A DNA stretch of 64,000 bases from Bartonella birtlesii IBS 325 (GTDB lineage: Bacteria > Pseudomonadota > Alphaproteobacteria > Rhizobiales > Rhizobiaceae), in assembly GCF_000273375.1 (NCBI RefSeq), contig NZ_CM001557.1, forward strand, positions 574,322 to 638,321. The letters run 5' to 3'. This document shows positions 41,318-50,961 of the stretch, in pieces (within the stretch, counting starts at the first letter, position 1; every line of letters begins with the position of its first letter). The notes below the pieces were generated by a model. It was not told where the DNA came from and searched no databases. It was given only the letters and a program-made list of their open reading frames with translations. Both the position numbers and the translations under genes were made by a program.

Positions 41318-43336
41318 ATGTTTGGAAGACTTACAGATCCTACTGCTGGTGCTTTTCATGCACTTGCACATGAACCGATCGTTTTGTACACATGTATTGC
41401 GATTGTAGTTGGTGGTTTAATTGCTGTTCTTGCTTTGACAGTACTTGGATGGTGGGGAGTTTTATGGCGAAATTGGATTACAACAGTTGACCATAAGCGC
41501 ATTGGCATTATGTACATCGTTCTTGGTATTATTATGCTCGTTCGCGGTTTCGCGGATGCAATTATGATGCGAACGCATCAGGCTTTAGCTCTTGGAGGCG
41601 AGACAGCGGGTTATTTACCTCCTGAGCATTTTGATCAGATTTTTTCGGCCCATGGCACCATAATGATTTTCTTCATGGCTACGCCGATTTTATTTGGTCT
41701 TTTCAATTATCTTATACCACTTCAAATTGGTGCTCGTGATGTTGCTTTTCCTTTTGCAAATAATTTGGGTTTTTGGATTACAGCTGCGGGAGCCGTACTG
41801 ATTAACATATCACTCGGTATTGGAAATTTTGGTCGTGGTGGTTGGTTGATGTATCCACCTTTCACAGAGTTGCAAACGAGTCCAGATACAGGAGTAGATT
41901 ATTATTTATGGTCACTTCAGCTTTCTGGTATTGCAACAACAATGGGAGCAGTGAATTTTATTGCAACGATAATTAAAATGCGTGCTCCTGGAATGACAAT
42001 GATGAGAATGCCTGTTTTTTGTTGGAGTGCTTTTGTCAGCAATGTTCTTATTGTAGTTATTTATCCTGTTTTGACTGTAACATTTGCACTCTTGGCATGT
42101 GATCGTTATTTAGATATGAATTTCTTTACCAATGTTGGTGGCGGAAATCCAATGGTGTGGATTAACTATGTTTGGGTTTTTGGCCATCCTGAAGTGTATG
42201 TTTTGGTTGTCCCTGCTTTTGGCATTGTGTCTGAAGTTGTTTCAACTTTTTCTTCAAAACGCCTCTTTGGTTATACTTCAATGGTATGGGCAATGTTGGT
42301 TATTTTAATTCTATCGCTTCTTGTTTGGGGGCATCATTTCTTCACAATGGGTGGGGGTGAAGCTGTAAATACTTTCTTTAGTATTGCTACGATGATCATC
42401 GCAGTTCCAACAGGTGTAAAAGTCTTTAATTGGCTGCTAACGATGTATAAAGGTCGGATTCGCTTTGAACCTCCTATGCTTTGGTGCATGGGGATGATCT
42501 TTACTTTTGTTGGTGGTGGATTAACGGGTGTTCTATTATCCATTGTGCCTGCTGATTGGCAGTTTCATAATTCGCTATTTTTGATAGCGCATTTCCACCA
42601 TACGATTATTGGAGGCGTTGTTTTCGCTTATTTAGCCGGACTTGCTTTTTGGTTTCCAAAAGTTTTTGGTTATAAACCAAACCGCTTACTAGGCATTGCA
42701 TCTTTTTGGTGTTGGTTTGTTGGTTTTTATCTTGCTTTTTTCCCTGTCTATGGGCTTGGGCTAATGGGAGCGACACGTCGTCTTCAACATTATACGGAAC
42801 CTAGTTGGCAACCAATGTTTATAATTGCTGCAGTGGGTGCTTGTATTATTTTGCTTGGTATTCTCTGTTTTGTACTACAAGTTGTTTTGGCAATTTGGTA
42901 TGGTATTAAGCATAAGGGGCGCTTGCCAGTAACAGTAAATGATTCTTGGGGTGATGGGCGGACTCTTGAATGGTTGGCCTCTTCACCGCCTCCTGCGTAC
43001 AATTTTGCAATACTTCCAAAGGTAGGGTCTGATGATGCTTATTGGAATATGAAAAAGAATGGTTATCAGCGTCCGACAAGTGGATTTACAAAAATTCATA
43101 TGCCGTCAAATACATCAGCTGGAATTATTGCGGGATTCTTCTCATTAGTTGTTGGTTTTGCACTTGTTTGGCATATTTGGTGGCTTGCAGCAGTCGGATT
43201 GATTGGTTTTGTTACAACGCTTGTGTGTCACTCGTTAACAGGTGATCATCATGGCTACTACATTTCAGCTGAAGAAGTGCAAAAAACAGAAGATACTTTT
43301 ACAGCTGTTCTTAAAGAACAAGGAGTAACAGTATGA
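41318..43336 (+). CDS. cyoB: Ubiquinol oxidase subunit I
   Basis: Catalytic heme-copper subunit I that oxidises ubiquinol, reduces oxygen and pumps protons. It is 672 residues (E. coli 663) with about 15 transmembrane helices. The CuB-site segment GHPEVYVLVVPAFG is near 290, HHFFTMG near 340, and the heme-ligand region HFHHTIIGG near 425; TTVDHKRIGIMY is near the N-terminus. The stop overlaps the cyoC start by 4 nt. Confidence 0.97.
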   Translation: MFGRLTDPTAGAFHALAHEPIVLYTCIAIVVGGLIAVLALTVLGWWGVLWRNWITTVDHKRIGIMYIVLGIIMLVRGFADAIMMRTHQALALGGETAGYLPPEHFDQIFSAHGTIMIFFMATPILFGLFNYLIPLQIGARDVAFPFANNLGFWITAAGAVLINISLGIGNFGRGGWLMYPPFTELQTSPDTGVDYYLWSLQLSGIATTMGAVNFIATIIKMRAPGMTMMRMPVFCWSAFVSNVLIVVIYPVLTVTFALLACDRYLDMNFFTNVGGGNPMVWINYVWVFGHPEVYVLVVPAFGIVSEVVSTFSSKRLFGYTSMVWAMLVILILSLLVWGHHFFTMGGGEAVNTFFSIATMIIAVPTGVKVFNWLLTMYKGRIRFEPPMLWCMGMIFTFVGGGLTGVLLSIVPADWQFHNSLFLIAHFHHTIIGGVVFAYLAGLAFWFPKVFGYKPNRLLGIASFWCWFVGFYLAFFPVYGLGLMGATRRLQHYTEPSWQPMFIIAAVGACIILLGILCFVLQVVLAIWYGIKHKGRLPVTVNDSWGDGRTLEWLASSPPPAYNFAILPKVGSDDAYWNMKKNGYQRPTSGFTKIHMPSNTSAGIIAGFFSLVVGFALVWHIWWLAAVGLIGFVTTLVCHSLTGDHHGYYISAEEVQKTEDTFTAVLKEQGVTV

Positions 43337-43998
43337 GTGCAGTGGCAATGAATAATGCTTGCATTGATGAGCATCATCACGACAATAGTTCGGTAATGAC
43401 GTTTGGGTTTTGGGTCTATATTCTTTCGGATTTGATCCTCTTTTCGACACTTTTTTCAAGTTTTGCTGTTTTTTCTGCCTCTTATGGTGGAGGGAAAGCT
43501 GGCAATGAATTTATTGATTTAAAGTTTGTTTTGATTGAAACTGCTATTTTATTGTTGTCATCAATTACTTATGGGTTTGTGATGGTACAAGCACATAAAG
43601 GTAATCTCAGTGGTGTGCGTTTATGGATGGCTATTACCTTTGTGCTTGGAGGCTGCTTTATTGGAATGGAAATTTACGAATTCCATAAGCTTTTAAGCGA
43701 GGTGTTTTATTACGATCCTCGTGCTTATGCTGGTATTGATCCTGCAACAGGTTTACAACTTTTTGGAAAAGAAGTTTTATCTGCTTATTGGTCAGCATTT
43801 TTCGCGTTGGTTGGTACCCATGGTCTTCATGTGAGTGTTGGACTTCTCTGGATGGTGGTGATGTTTTTTCATCTACGTCGGAGCGGTTTAGATCGGGATA
43901 ATAAAACACGTCTAACATGTCTTTCAATTTTCTGGCATTTACTTGACATTGTGTGGGTTGGTGTTTTCACCATGGTTTATTTGTTAGGAGCGTTGTAA
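43333..43998 (+). CDS. cyoC: Ubiquinol oxidase subunit III
   Basis: Accessory membrane subunit of the bo3 oxidase. It is 221 residues with five hydrophobic segments and the subunit III stretches GFWVYILSDLILFSTLFSSFAVF (near residue 26) and FALVGTHGLHVSVGLLWMV (near 158). A His-rich N-terminus (DEHHHDN) is notable. Coupled to cyoB by a 4-nt overlap and to cyoD by TAATG. Confidence 0.95.
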   Translation: MSAVAMNNACIDEHHHDNSSVMTFGFWVYILSDLILFSTLFSSFAVFSASYGGGKAGNEFIDLKFVLIETAILLLSSITYGFVMVQAHKGNLSGVRLWMAITFVLGGCFIGMEIYEFHKLLSEVFYYDPRAYAGIDPATGLQLFGKEVLSAYWSAFFALVGTHGLHVSVGLLWMVVMFFHLRRSGLDRDNKTRLTCLSIFWHLLDIVWVGVFTMVYLLGAL

Positions 43999-44738
43999 TG
44001 AGCATGCATAATGAAACACATAGTCCCAGTACTGGTTCCTATTTAATTGGCTTTATTCTAGCTGTATTCTTCACTTTAGGTTCTTTTATTCCTGTGATGT
44101 ATGGAATGATGGAGAGCTGGGCAATTAGCACAAAGGTTGCATATCTTATTGGGATGGCAATTATTCAGATTATTGTGCAGATTGTTTTCTTTTTACACTT
44201 GAATTCTGGTCCAGATGCTAAATGGAATTTAAGCGCTCTATGGTTTGCAGTTATTTGTGCTGTGATTATTATTGGAGGTACTTGGTGGGCTATCGCCCAT
44301 TTGAATTATAATATGATGGGTGGTTCAGGGCGTATTATTGAGCCGGAAAGGATACAAGGAGATAGTGGAGATAGCGCTGTATCGACAGAAAAATTATCAG
44401 ATACACAAAAGCCGGTAGGGCATTTATTAGACTCTCAGCTATCCAAAGAACAAGAACCAAATACACAATCTTCCGTAGAACAGACACCAGGAGTAGAAAT
44501 GCCGGTAGGACAGGTACCAGGTGTACAGGGCTCTGTAGAGCAGGCACCAGGGGTAGAAATGCCGGTGGGACAAGTACCAGGTGCACAGGGCTCTGTAGAG
44601 CAGGCACCAGGGGTAGAAATGCCGGTAGGACAGGTACCAGGTGTACAGGGCTCTGTAGAGCAAGCACCAGGGGTAGAAATGCCGGTGGGACAAGTACCAG
44701 GTGCACAGGGCTCCGTAGAGCAGGCACCTATACAGTAA
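43998..44738 (+). CDS. cyoD: Ubiquinol oxidase subunit IV with repetitive C-terminal tail
   Basis: Small assembly/stability subunit of the bo3 oxidase. Residues 1-110 are the normal CyoD with three transmembrane helices (YLIGFILAVFFTLGSFIPVM; VAYLIGMAIIQIIVQIVFFLHL; LWFAVICAVIIIGGTWWAI). After that the protein runs on to 246 residues, about twice the usual length. The tail is acidic and Gln/Pro/Val-rich, made of four 20-residue repeats (GVEMPVGQVPGVQGSVEQAP) that come from a 60-bp DNA repeat. The start at 43998 overlaps the cyoC stop; ATG 44004 is an alternative. The tail probably faces the side of the membrane opposite the N-terminus; its role is unknown. Confidence 0.92.
   Translation: MSMHNETHSPSTGSYLIGFILAVFFTLGSFIPVMYGMMESWAISTKVAYLIGMAIIQIIVQIVFFLHLNSGPDAKWNLSALWFAVICAVIIIGGTWWAIAHLNYNMMGGSGRIIEPERIQGDSGDSAVSTEKLSDTQKPVGHLLDSQLSKEQEPNTQSSVEQTPGVEMPVGQVPGVQGSVEQAPGVEMPVGQVPGAQGSVEQAPGVEMPVGQVPGVQGSVEQAPGVEMPVGQVPGAQGSVEQAPIQ
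44473..44730 (+). repeat. 60-bp tandem repeat inside cyoD, 4.3 copies
   Basis: Units begin at 44473, 44533, 44593 and 44653, plus a partial unit from 44713. Every unit is exactly 60 bp, so the frame is kept. Copies 1 and 3 share variants (GTAGGACAG, GGTGTACAG), and copies 2 and 4 share others (GTGGGACAA, GGTGCACAG). The array thus looks like a 120-bp double unit that was itself duplicated. Confidence 0.95.
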
Positions 44739-44766
44739 AATTACCAAGAATAAAGATATCTATAGA

Positions 44767-44795
44767 GCCAATGCCAAGTGCATTGGCTTTTTTTT
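44767..44795 (+). terminator. Terminator of the cyo operon
   Basis: An 8-bp perfect stem (GCCAATGC/GCATTGGC) with a 5-nt loop is followed by at least eight T, 28 nt after the cyoD stop. Confidence 0.92.
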
Positions 44796-45095
44796 ATGAG
44801 TGTTTATTACAAACAAGTTTACGGGATGTAAGGTAGTTGATAAATAGGGGGATAGGAAATAATCATTCAAAGGGAATCATTTTAGGTGTGCTTTTTATTT
44901 TAAGCAAAAAGTTCATAGATAAGTTGAGTTAAATCTTCATTGAGGCTTGAGATAAGTAGCTATTTGTAAACTGTATAAGAAATGATTTTTATACAATTCA
45001 AAATAAGGGAACATAAGAATTTTGACAAGGTTTCCTGTTATGTTAGAATAAAGCCATAAGAGATTAAAAAATTTAGAGAATAATTAAAAAATTTA
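44796..45095. other. Gap between cyo terminator and gpsA
   Basis: AT-rich 300-bp spacer that must hold the gpsA promoter. No gene or repeat was recognised. Confidence 0.45.
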
Positions 45096-46118
45096 ATGAA
45101 AACCGTTTCAACGACAATTATTGGTGCCGGTTCTTTTGGCACGGCATTAGCTATCGCTCTTGCCCGTAACGGCTATCACGTTTTACTTTGGGGGCATAAT
45201 CCTCAACACATTAAAGCATTACAAAAATATCGTTGCAATCAGAAATTTTTACCCGATATTCTATTTCCTGAAAATCTAGTGCCTGAGGCTTCGCTTAAAA
45301 CTGCAATAACAGCAAGCCATGATATATTAATTGCTGTTCCAAGCCATGTATTTCATCAAGTATTATACAATATCCAACCTTATTTAGATCAACATTCACG
45401 TATTATTTGGGCAACGAAAGGTTTGGAGCATGGTACAGGACGCTTACTACAAGAAGTTGTTCGTGAAATTTTAGGTGATGAAATCCCTTTAGCTGTTCTT
45501 TCTGGACCAACTTTTGCCAAGGAGCTTGCTAATGGCTTGCCTACAGCAATTACGGTAGCGGCTTCTGATACTGAATTTAGTGAAGAGCTACAGAAACTTT
45601 TTCATTGTGATAAAAGTTTTAGAGTTTATAAAAATTCTGATATGATAGGTATTCAATTAGGCGGAGCAGTCAAGAATGTTATTGCTATTGGTGCAGGAAT
45701 ATCAGACGGTATGGGTTTTGGGTCAAATGCTCGAATAGCACTTATCACACGAGGATTAGCGGAAATCAGTCGTTTGGGTGTTGCTATGGGTGCTGAGCGT
45801 TCCACATTTATGGGCATGACAGGTTTAGGTGATTTGGTTTTGACATGTACTGATAATCAGTCGCGCAATCGCCGTTTTGGTATGCTGCTTGGTCAAGGAA
45901 TGAATATAAAAGAGGCAGAAAAACAGGTTGGTCAAGTTGTTGAAGGTTATTTAAATACCGAAGAAGTATATAGATTAGCACGGCGTATCAAGGTAGAAAT
46001 GCCAATTACAGAACAAATCTATCAAGTCTTATTTTGCAATAAGAGTGTAGTTGAAGCAGCTGATACATTATTAGGTCGAGCACTCAAAGATGAGATACAT
46101 GATACGGTATGCTTTTAA
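45096..46118 (+). CDS. gpsA: Glycerol-3-phosphate dehydrogenase [NAD(P)+]
   Basis: Makes sn-glycerol-3-phosphate from dihydroxyacetone phosphate for phospholipid synthesis. It is 340 residues. The Rossmann motif [11 protein letters not shown] is at residues 9-19, then [11 protein letters not shown] near 108, [16 protein letters not shown] near 137, and the catalytic-domain stretch [32 protein letters not shown] near 190-220 with the conserved Lys. Single gene, convergent with the fab operon. Confidence 0.96.
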   Translation: MKTVSTTIIGAGSFGTALAIALARNGYHVLLWGHNPQHIKALQKYRCNQKFLPDILFPENLVPEASLKTAITASHDILIAVPSHVFHQVLYNIQPYLDQHSRIIWATKGLEHGTGRLLQEVVREILGDEIPLAVLSGPTFAKELANGLPTAITVAASDTEFSEELQKLFHCDKSFRVYKNSDMIGIQLGGAVKNVIAIGAGISDGMGFGSNARIALITRGLAEISRLGVAMGAERSTFMGMTGLGDLVLTCTDNQSRNRRFGMLLGQGMNIKEAEKQVGQVVEGYLNTEEVYRLARRIKVEMPITEQIYQVLFCNKSVVEAADTLLGRALKDEIHDTVCF

Positions 46119-46302
46119 ATTGTTTAAAAAGATATAGTGATCATATAATAGAATACTTTGCAGTATATGATGCAAACCATGAGATAAAGCATAAAAATCT
46201 AGCAAAATTAGAAAGTAAGAGAGGCCCATTTTTTACGCAATATAACTTAAATATGAAAAACTTGGCCGCTGTCTAAGCCATATTTTTTAAAATAAATTAT
46301 TT

Positions 46303-46322
46303 TTGCACTTTTAAAAGTGCAA
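46303..46322 (-). terminator. Possible terminator of the fab operon
   Basis: A 20-nt perfect palindrome (TTGCACTTTTAAAAGTGCAA) lies 4 nt beyond the fabI stop. The following minus-strand DNA is AT-rich but has no clean T run, so this is tentative. Confidence 0.4.
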
Positions 46323-46326
46323 GGAG

Positions 46327-47145
46327 CTATTCTCCTCGTGTTTCCTCGCTTTGTCTTAACTCATCAAGTGTTGGCATAGACATAATATTATAGCCTGAAT
46401 CAACATAATGAATTTCACCAGTAACACCTGATGATAAATCAGAGAGGAGGTAAAGAGCAGATTTACCAATTTCATGAATATTTACAGTGCGGCGCAATGG
46501 GGCATTACGGCGTTGATATGAAAAAATTGCACGTGCAGCTGCAATGCCATTACCCGCTAAAGTTCTCACAGGTCCAGCTGAAATTGCATTGACGCGAATA
46601 TTTTGGGGACCAAAATCTGCTGCTAAATAACGTACCATAGCTTCTAAAGCAGCTTTAGCGATACCCATGATATTGTAATTAGGAACAACTTGTTGTGACG
46701 CTCCGTAGGTGAGTGTTAAAAGCGCACCTCCATTAGGCATAAGCCTACCAGCCCGCTGAGCAATTTCAGTAAAAGAGTAAGCCGAAATAACCATTGTGCG
46801 TTTAAAATTTTCACGTGTTGTAACATCAACGTAGCGCCCTTTTAATTGATTTTTATCTGAAAAACCAATGGCATGCACAACAAAATCAATAGTTTCCCAT
46901 TCTTTTTCAAGATATTCAAAAACACGATCAACATTTTCAATTTTTTCAACATCACATTCGAGCAACAATTTACAACCGAGCTGTTCTGCTAGAGGTTTGA
47001 CCCGCTTTCCGAAAGCATCGCCTTGGTAGGTAAATGCCAATTCAGCTCCTGCTTGTGCTAACTGGCATGCAATGCCCCATGCAATCGAATGGTCATTCGC
47101 AACCCCCATAATAAGGCCACGTTTGCCCTCCATCAAACCCTTCAT
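46327..47145 (-). CDS. fabI: Enoyl-[acyl-carrier-protein] reductase (NADH)
   Basis: Last reduction of each fatty-acid elongation cycle. It is 272 residues. The cofactor site is GLIMGVANDHSIAWGIA near residue 10, and the catalytic pair is in YNIMGIAKAALEA (Tyr and Lys, 7 apart), the FabI variant of the short-chain dehydrogenase motif. ISAGPVRTLAGNGI is near 190. GGAG lies 6 nt before the ATG. Third gene of fabA-fabB-fabI, 49 nt after fabB. Confidence 0.96.
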   Translation of the reverse strand: MKGLMEGKRGLIMGVANDHSIAWGIACQLAQAGAELAFTYQGDAFGKRVKPLAEQLGCKLLLECDVEKIENVDRVFEYLEKEWETIDFVVHAIGFSDKNQLKGRYVDVTTRENFKRTMVISAYSFTEIAQRAGRLMPNGGALLTLTYGASQQVVPNYNIMGIAKAALEAMVRYLAADFGPQNIRVNAISAGPVRTLAGNGIAAARAIFSYQRRNAPLRRTVNIHEIGKSALYLLSDLSSGVTGEIHYVDSGYNIMSMPTLDELRQSEETRGE

Positions 47146-47194
47146 ATTATTCTCCGTAAGACCGTGCTTTTTTCAACCAGCTAAGAACTCCTGT

Positions 47195-48415
47195 TTATGC
47201 ATAGCGTTGAAAAATGAGCGTTGCATTGGTACCGCCAAAACCAAATGTATTTGACAATACAGTATTAAGTTGTTGATGATCCTGACGTTCACGAACAATG
47301 GGCATATCGGCAAAGGCCGGATCAAGTTCTTCAATATGAGCGCTTTCGCAAATAAAATCATGATTCATCATTAACAGTGTATAGATTGCCTCGTGAACAC
47401 CCGCTGCACCCAAAGAATGCCCCGTCAGAGATTTTGTAGCAGAAATTTGTGGACATTGATCACCTGCTCCAAAGATACGACGGATAGCTTCTATTTCAGG
47501 GGGATCACCAACAGGTGTTGCTGTTGCATGGGGGTTAATATAGTCAATTTTATTATTTACAGTTGCAAGTGCCATGCGCATGCAACGTTCTGCGCCCTCA
47601 CCAGATGGAGCAACCATATCATACCCATCGGATGTAGCACCATATCCAACAATTTCCCCATAGATTTTTGCACCGCGTGCTTTAGCAAGCTCGAGTTCTT
47701 CAAGAACTAAAACACCTGCTCCACCAGCAATAACAAATCCATCACGATTGGCATCATAGGCACGTGAAGCCTTTTTTGGAGTGTCATTATATTTGCTGGA
47801 CATAGCACCCATAGCATCAAAGAGTACGGATAACGTCCAATCCAGATCTTCGCAACCACCAGCAAAAACACGATCCTGCCTGCCATATTGTATTAATTCA
47901 TAAGCATTGCCAATACAATGATTAGAGGTAGCGCAAGCCGAGGAAATTGAATAGTTCACGCCTTTAATTTTAAAAAAAGTCGCAAGCGTCGCAGATGCTG
48001 TAGAACTCATTGCTTTAGGTACAACAAAAGGACCAACACGTTTTGGACCTTTTTGACGCGTAATATCAGCAGCTTCAACAATTGATTGCGTTGAAGCCCC
48101 TCCAGAGCCCATAATAATGCCTGTGCGTTCATTTGATATTTCATTAGGTTCTAAACCTGCATCAGCGATTGCTTGATCCATAGCGATATGATTCCAAGCA
48201 GTTCCACGTCCATGAAAACGCAAGGCACGTCGATCAACCAATTCTTCTATATTAACATCAGGTTTACCATAAACCCTGCTACGAAAACCTAATTCAGCAT
48301 ATTGGGGTGCATAAGAAATTCCGGATTTTGCTTCATACAAACTGGTTAAAACAGCCTCTGGATTATTTCCAATTGCGGAGACAATTCCCATTCCAGTTAC
48401 AACAACTCGACGCAT
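47195..48415 (-). CDS. fabB: 3-oxoacyl-[acyl-carrier-protein] synthase I
   Basis: Condensing enzyme needed for unsaturated fatty-acid elongation. It is 406 residues. The catalytic Cys is in [11 protein letters not shown] (near 163), and the two His are in [11 protein letters not shown] and [12 protein letters not shown], giving the Cys-His-His set of the KAS I/II family. A strong AAGGAGG lies 6 nt before the ATG. Between fabA (56 nt) and fabI. Confidence 0.96.
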   Translation of the reverse strand: MRRVVVTGMGIVSAIGNNPEAVLTSLYEAKSGISYAPQYAELGFRSRVYGKPDVNIEELVDRRALRFHGRGTAWNHIAMDQAIADAGLEPNEISNERTGIIMGSGGASTQSIVEAADITRQKGPKRVGPFVVPKAMSSTASATLATFFKIKGVNYSISSACATSNHCIGNAYELIQYGRQDRVFAGGCEDLDWTLSVLFDAMGAMSSKYNDTPKKASRAYDANRDGFVIAGGAGVLVLEELELAKARGAKIYGEIVGYGATSDGYDMVAPSGEGAERCMRMALATVNNKIDYINPHATATPVGDPPEIEAIRRIFGAGDQCPQISATKSLTGHSLGAAGVHEAIYTLLMMNHDFICESAHIEELDPAFADMPIVRERQDHQQLNTVLSNTFGFGGTNATLIFQRYA

Positions 48416-48471
48416 CCATACCTCCTTGTTCCATACAGAATAACAAAATGTTCCCTTTCGTGGAAAGGACT

Positions 48472-48981
48472 TTAGTCTTCTTTAAATAAAGCAACACGTA
48501 AATCACTTGCTTTATAGATAGCTTCTCCATCTGCTTTTACCCACCCATCAGCTATACCTAGGACTAAATTTCCACGCCGAATACGTTTAAAATCTATTCC
48601 ATATTCAAGAAGTTTGGTTTGCGGAGTTACCATACCGGATAATTTTACTTCACCTGTTGAAATAGCTCTCCCTTTTCCTGCTTCACCTAACCAACCGAGA
48701 AAAAAACCTGTTAATTGCCACATACCATCTAAACCAAGACATCCTGGCATAACTGGATCTCCAATAAAGTGACAATCAAAGAACCATAGGTCTGGAGTAA
48801 TGTCAAATTCAGCTCGAACCATTCCTTTATCATATTCACCACCAGTTTCACTGATTTGAGTGATTCGATGAATCATCAACATTGGTGGTGCTGGTAATTG
48901 TGCATTACCTTTACCAAACATTTCGCTGCGAGAGCAGCTTAGAAGCTCTTCATAAGTGTAGCGAGACTTTTGTTCAGCCAT
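48472..48981 (-). CDS. fabA: 3-hydroxydecanoyl-ACP dehydratase/isomerase
   Basis: Dehydrates beta-hydroxyacyl-ACP and isomerises the trans-2 to the cis-3 decenoyl product, the branch point to unsaturated fatty acids. It is 169 residues. The hot-dog fold active site [31 protein letters not shown] is complete, with the catalytic His near 71 and Asp near 85. GGAG lies 6 nt before the ATG. First gene of fabABI and divergent from irr, an arrangement usual in Rhizobiales. Confidence 0.96.
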   Translation of the reverse strand: MAEQKSRYTYEELLSCSRSEMFGKGNAQLPAPPMLMIHRITQISETGGEYDKGMVRAEFDITPDLWFFDCHFIGDPVMPGCLGLDGMWQLTGFFLGWLGEAGKGRAISTGEVKLSGMVTPQTKLLEYGIDFKRIRRGNLVLGIADGWVKADGEAIYKASDLRVALFKED

Positions 48982-49100
48982 TGTTACTCCATTTATTTAT
49001 GTATATTTAAACTTCTGCGCTTTTCCTCAACCTACTTTTAGAGCAAATTTGAAGGAGAGGGAAATGATTTTATGTCATTTTTAATGACAAAAGCCGTTTT

Positions 49101-49117
49101 TTATGTATTCTACATAA
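49101..49117. promoter_or_regulatory. Inverted repeat in the fabA-irr control region
   Basis: A perfect 7-bp dyad (TTATGTA/TACATAA) with a TTC centre sits between the divergent fabA and irr genes, 101 bp before irr and 120 bp before fabA. It has the size and symmetry of a dimeric repressor site; which protein would bind it is unknown. Confidence 0.4.
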
Positions 49118-49217
49118 GTAGTGATTTAAAAATGGAATAAAATTATATCATATCGTTCCTATTTCTTGTATTGTAACCTAATTTGAACAGAAATATAAAT
49201 ATATTGTGGTTTTTAAT

Positions 49218-49712
49218 ATGTCAGTGAGCGCAGACAGTTTTTGTTTGAATGAAGAGCAACAGGACGCAAAAGATTGTGGACAGATTATAGGTTATTATTC
49301 TACTTCTGTGTTAGAGAAACATTTACGCCAGAATGGTCTGCGACCAACACGTCAGCGGTTAGAGCTTGCTAATATGATTTTTTCTCAAGGTAACCGTCAT
49401 ATTGCTGCCGAGGAGCTTTATGAAGAAGCGGTAAAGGCTGGTGTACCTGTGTCTTTAGCAACGGTTTATAATACGCTTCATCAATTTACAGAAGCGGGAT
49501 TATTACGGATTATTGCCGTAGAAGGTTCGAAAACTTGGTTTGATACCAATACGTCTGACCATTATCATTTTTATATAGAGGGTGAAAATCGCATTCTTGA
49601 TATTCCTTGTAACTTAGAAGAATCTCCCATCATTGGAAATTTGCCTAAACCACCAGAAGGTATGGAAATCTCGCATGTTGATTTGATAGTTCGATTAAAA
49701 CCGAAGCGCTGA
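49218..49712 (+). CDS. irr: Fur family iron response regulator Irr
   Basis: Heme- and iron-status regulator of Rhizobiales that represses or activates iron and heme genes. It is 164 residues from ATG 49218; GTG 49206 is an alternative. The DNA-binding helix region is NGLRPTRQRLELANMIF followed by HIAAEELYEEA and VSLATVYNTLHQFTEAGLL. The dimer-domain stretch DHYHFYIEGENRILDIP replaces the Cys-rich metal pattern of true Fur, and no GCPWHD-type heme motif is seen at the N-terminus. Position next to fabA supports the call. Confidence 0.92.
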   Translation: MSVSADSFCLNEEQQDAKDCGQIIGYYSTSVLEKHLRQNGLRPTRQRLELANMIFSQGNRHIAAEELYEEAVKAGVPVSLATVYNTLHQFTEAGLLRIIAVEGSKTWFDTNTSDHYHFYIEGENRILDIPCNLEESPIIGNLPKPPEGMEISHVDLIVRLKPKR

Positions 49713-49844
49713 TCTGATAATAGAGTTACTTCGTAAAATACTATCGGTTAGGATTGTGATGTGAGGCAGGCAAAGCTTTATACATGTAGTATTTTTTATT
49801 ATAGCACATTGATTTGCTATAATAAATTATCATTTTTAAACTTG

Positions 49845-50040
49845 AAACAATTAAAATCACATTCTTGCACGCGATAAGCAAAGCTGGGGTGGAGATAGCA
49901 TTTAAGAAAATAATAAAATACTTCTTATGAACATTTTCAGATGTCAAGGGGTGTAACAATATTGAGGATTGGCATTGTATGATAATATTACCTTACATCT
50001 TATAAGCATAAAGATGGTGCGCATAATGATTGTATTATTA
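49845..50040 (-). repeat. Dispersed ~200-nt intergenic repeat, copy B (inverted)
   Basis: This lies in the 679-bp gap between the convergent irr and SH3 genes. Read on the minus strand it shows GCACCATCTTTATGCTTAT at its left end and GATTTTAATTG near its right end, matching copies C and D in order and spacing. CATCTT/AAGATG forms a small dyad here and in copy D. A 72-codon open frame at 49741-49959 is not credible. In 50041-50391 nothing was recognised. Confidence 0.6.
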
Positions 50041-50391
50041 TACCATTTATGGGTATTGTTGTGAAATGGGGTTATAAGCATTGGGACATGCCTCTTTTAA
50101 AAGCATATGAATTGTCAATACAACGACACTCTGTGGTGTCCTATTTTGCATGAGGGGTGTAATTTTCTCGAAATAGTGCGGCGAATATTCAGGATAGAGT
50201 TTGTCTATAGAACTTTATAAATTGAACCATATAGGTGATCAAGTCACGTAGAATTCATGCTGAGAAACCCGATTGTATATGGATTAGTACTGGTAGGAAT
50301 TTCTTTGCTTTTAGAGCGAGAAGACAGTGAATGGGAGGAAATAATAAGAAATAAAAATTAAACTTGCTTAATTTAAAGATTTACAAACTTT

Positions 50392-50961
50392 TTATTTTTC
50401 TATTTTTTCATCAGGATAGATTCCCCATAACTGAGCTTGATGAAGCCAGCCCCGGATATTATTGATGTTTAATTCGCACCAATGTCCATTGCATTGGCGA
50501 ATGTTTCCAATAACATTAGGTTCTACTTCTGCTACAAGTTTTGCATTTTCTGCAGGATTTTTGCGTAGCATCAGTCTTTTTGTTTTATCTTTTTGCCATG
50601 GGATCGTTATAGCGGTTCGTTTTCCCGATAGAAGTGATTGGTATACCCACCCTTCATCACCTTCGGCATCACGAATTTTACGCCATTGATCATATTCTTG
50701 GATGATTTCAATAGGTAGCCCCTGTTTTTTATAGGTAAAGATGATAGAATAATTGCTTCCCGGTCCGATGCGCACATTCACACGGGTAGGTTTAATGGAA
50801 GCAAATCGTGGAAGTGGTAAACCACTTGGTCCTAAATTTTGCCCAGAATTTGTATTGAGTGTTTGTGCTTGCAGAAAATTAGGGAAACCGAGTACAAAGA
50901 CTCCCGCTGTGGAGATATATGATGTAAGTACTAAAAATCGGAACCAATGATAATATCGCAC
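50392..50961 (-). CDS. Secreted protein with two bacterial SH3-like domains
   Basis: Predicted periplasmic or cell-wall-associated protein of 189 residues. A signal peptide (residues 1-32; hydrophobic core FLVLTSYISTAGVFVLGF, likely cut after AQA-type residues in LQAQT) precedes two SH3_3/SH3_4-type repeats. The first is near residues 55-115 (RVNVRIGPGSNYSIIF ... WRKIRDAEGDEGWVY); the second near 120-180 (LMLRKNPAENAKLVAEV ... CELNINNIRGWLH). Such domains bind peptidoglycan or partner proteins. The exact role is unknown. Confidence 0.87.
   Translation of the reverse strand: MRYYHWFRFLVLTSYISTAGVFVLGFPNFLQAQTLNTNSGQNLGPSGLPLPRFASIKPTRVNVRIGPGSNYSIIFTYKKQGLPIEIIQEYDQWRKIRDAEGDEGWVYQSLLSGKRTAITIPWQKDKTKRLMLRKNPAENAKLVAEVEPNVIGNIRQCNGHWCELNINNIRGWLHQAQLWGIYPDEKIEK

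Noticed and set aside
44473..44730. Regular repeats as a possible CRISPR array
   Set aside because: The units are contiguous, without unique spacers, exactly 60 bp, and in frame within cyoD.
49741..49959. 72-codon minus-strand open frame after irr
   Set aside because: No ribosome site or family resemblance; it partly overlaps repeat copy B.
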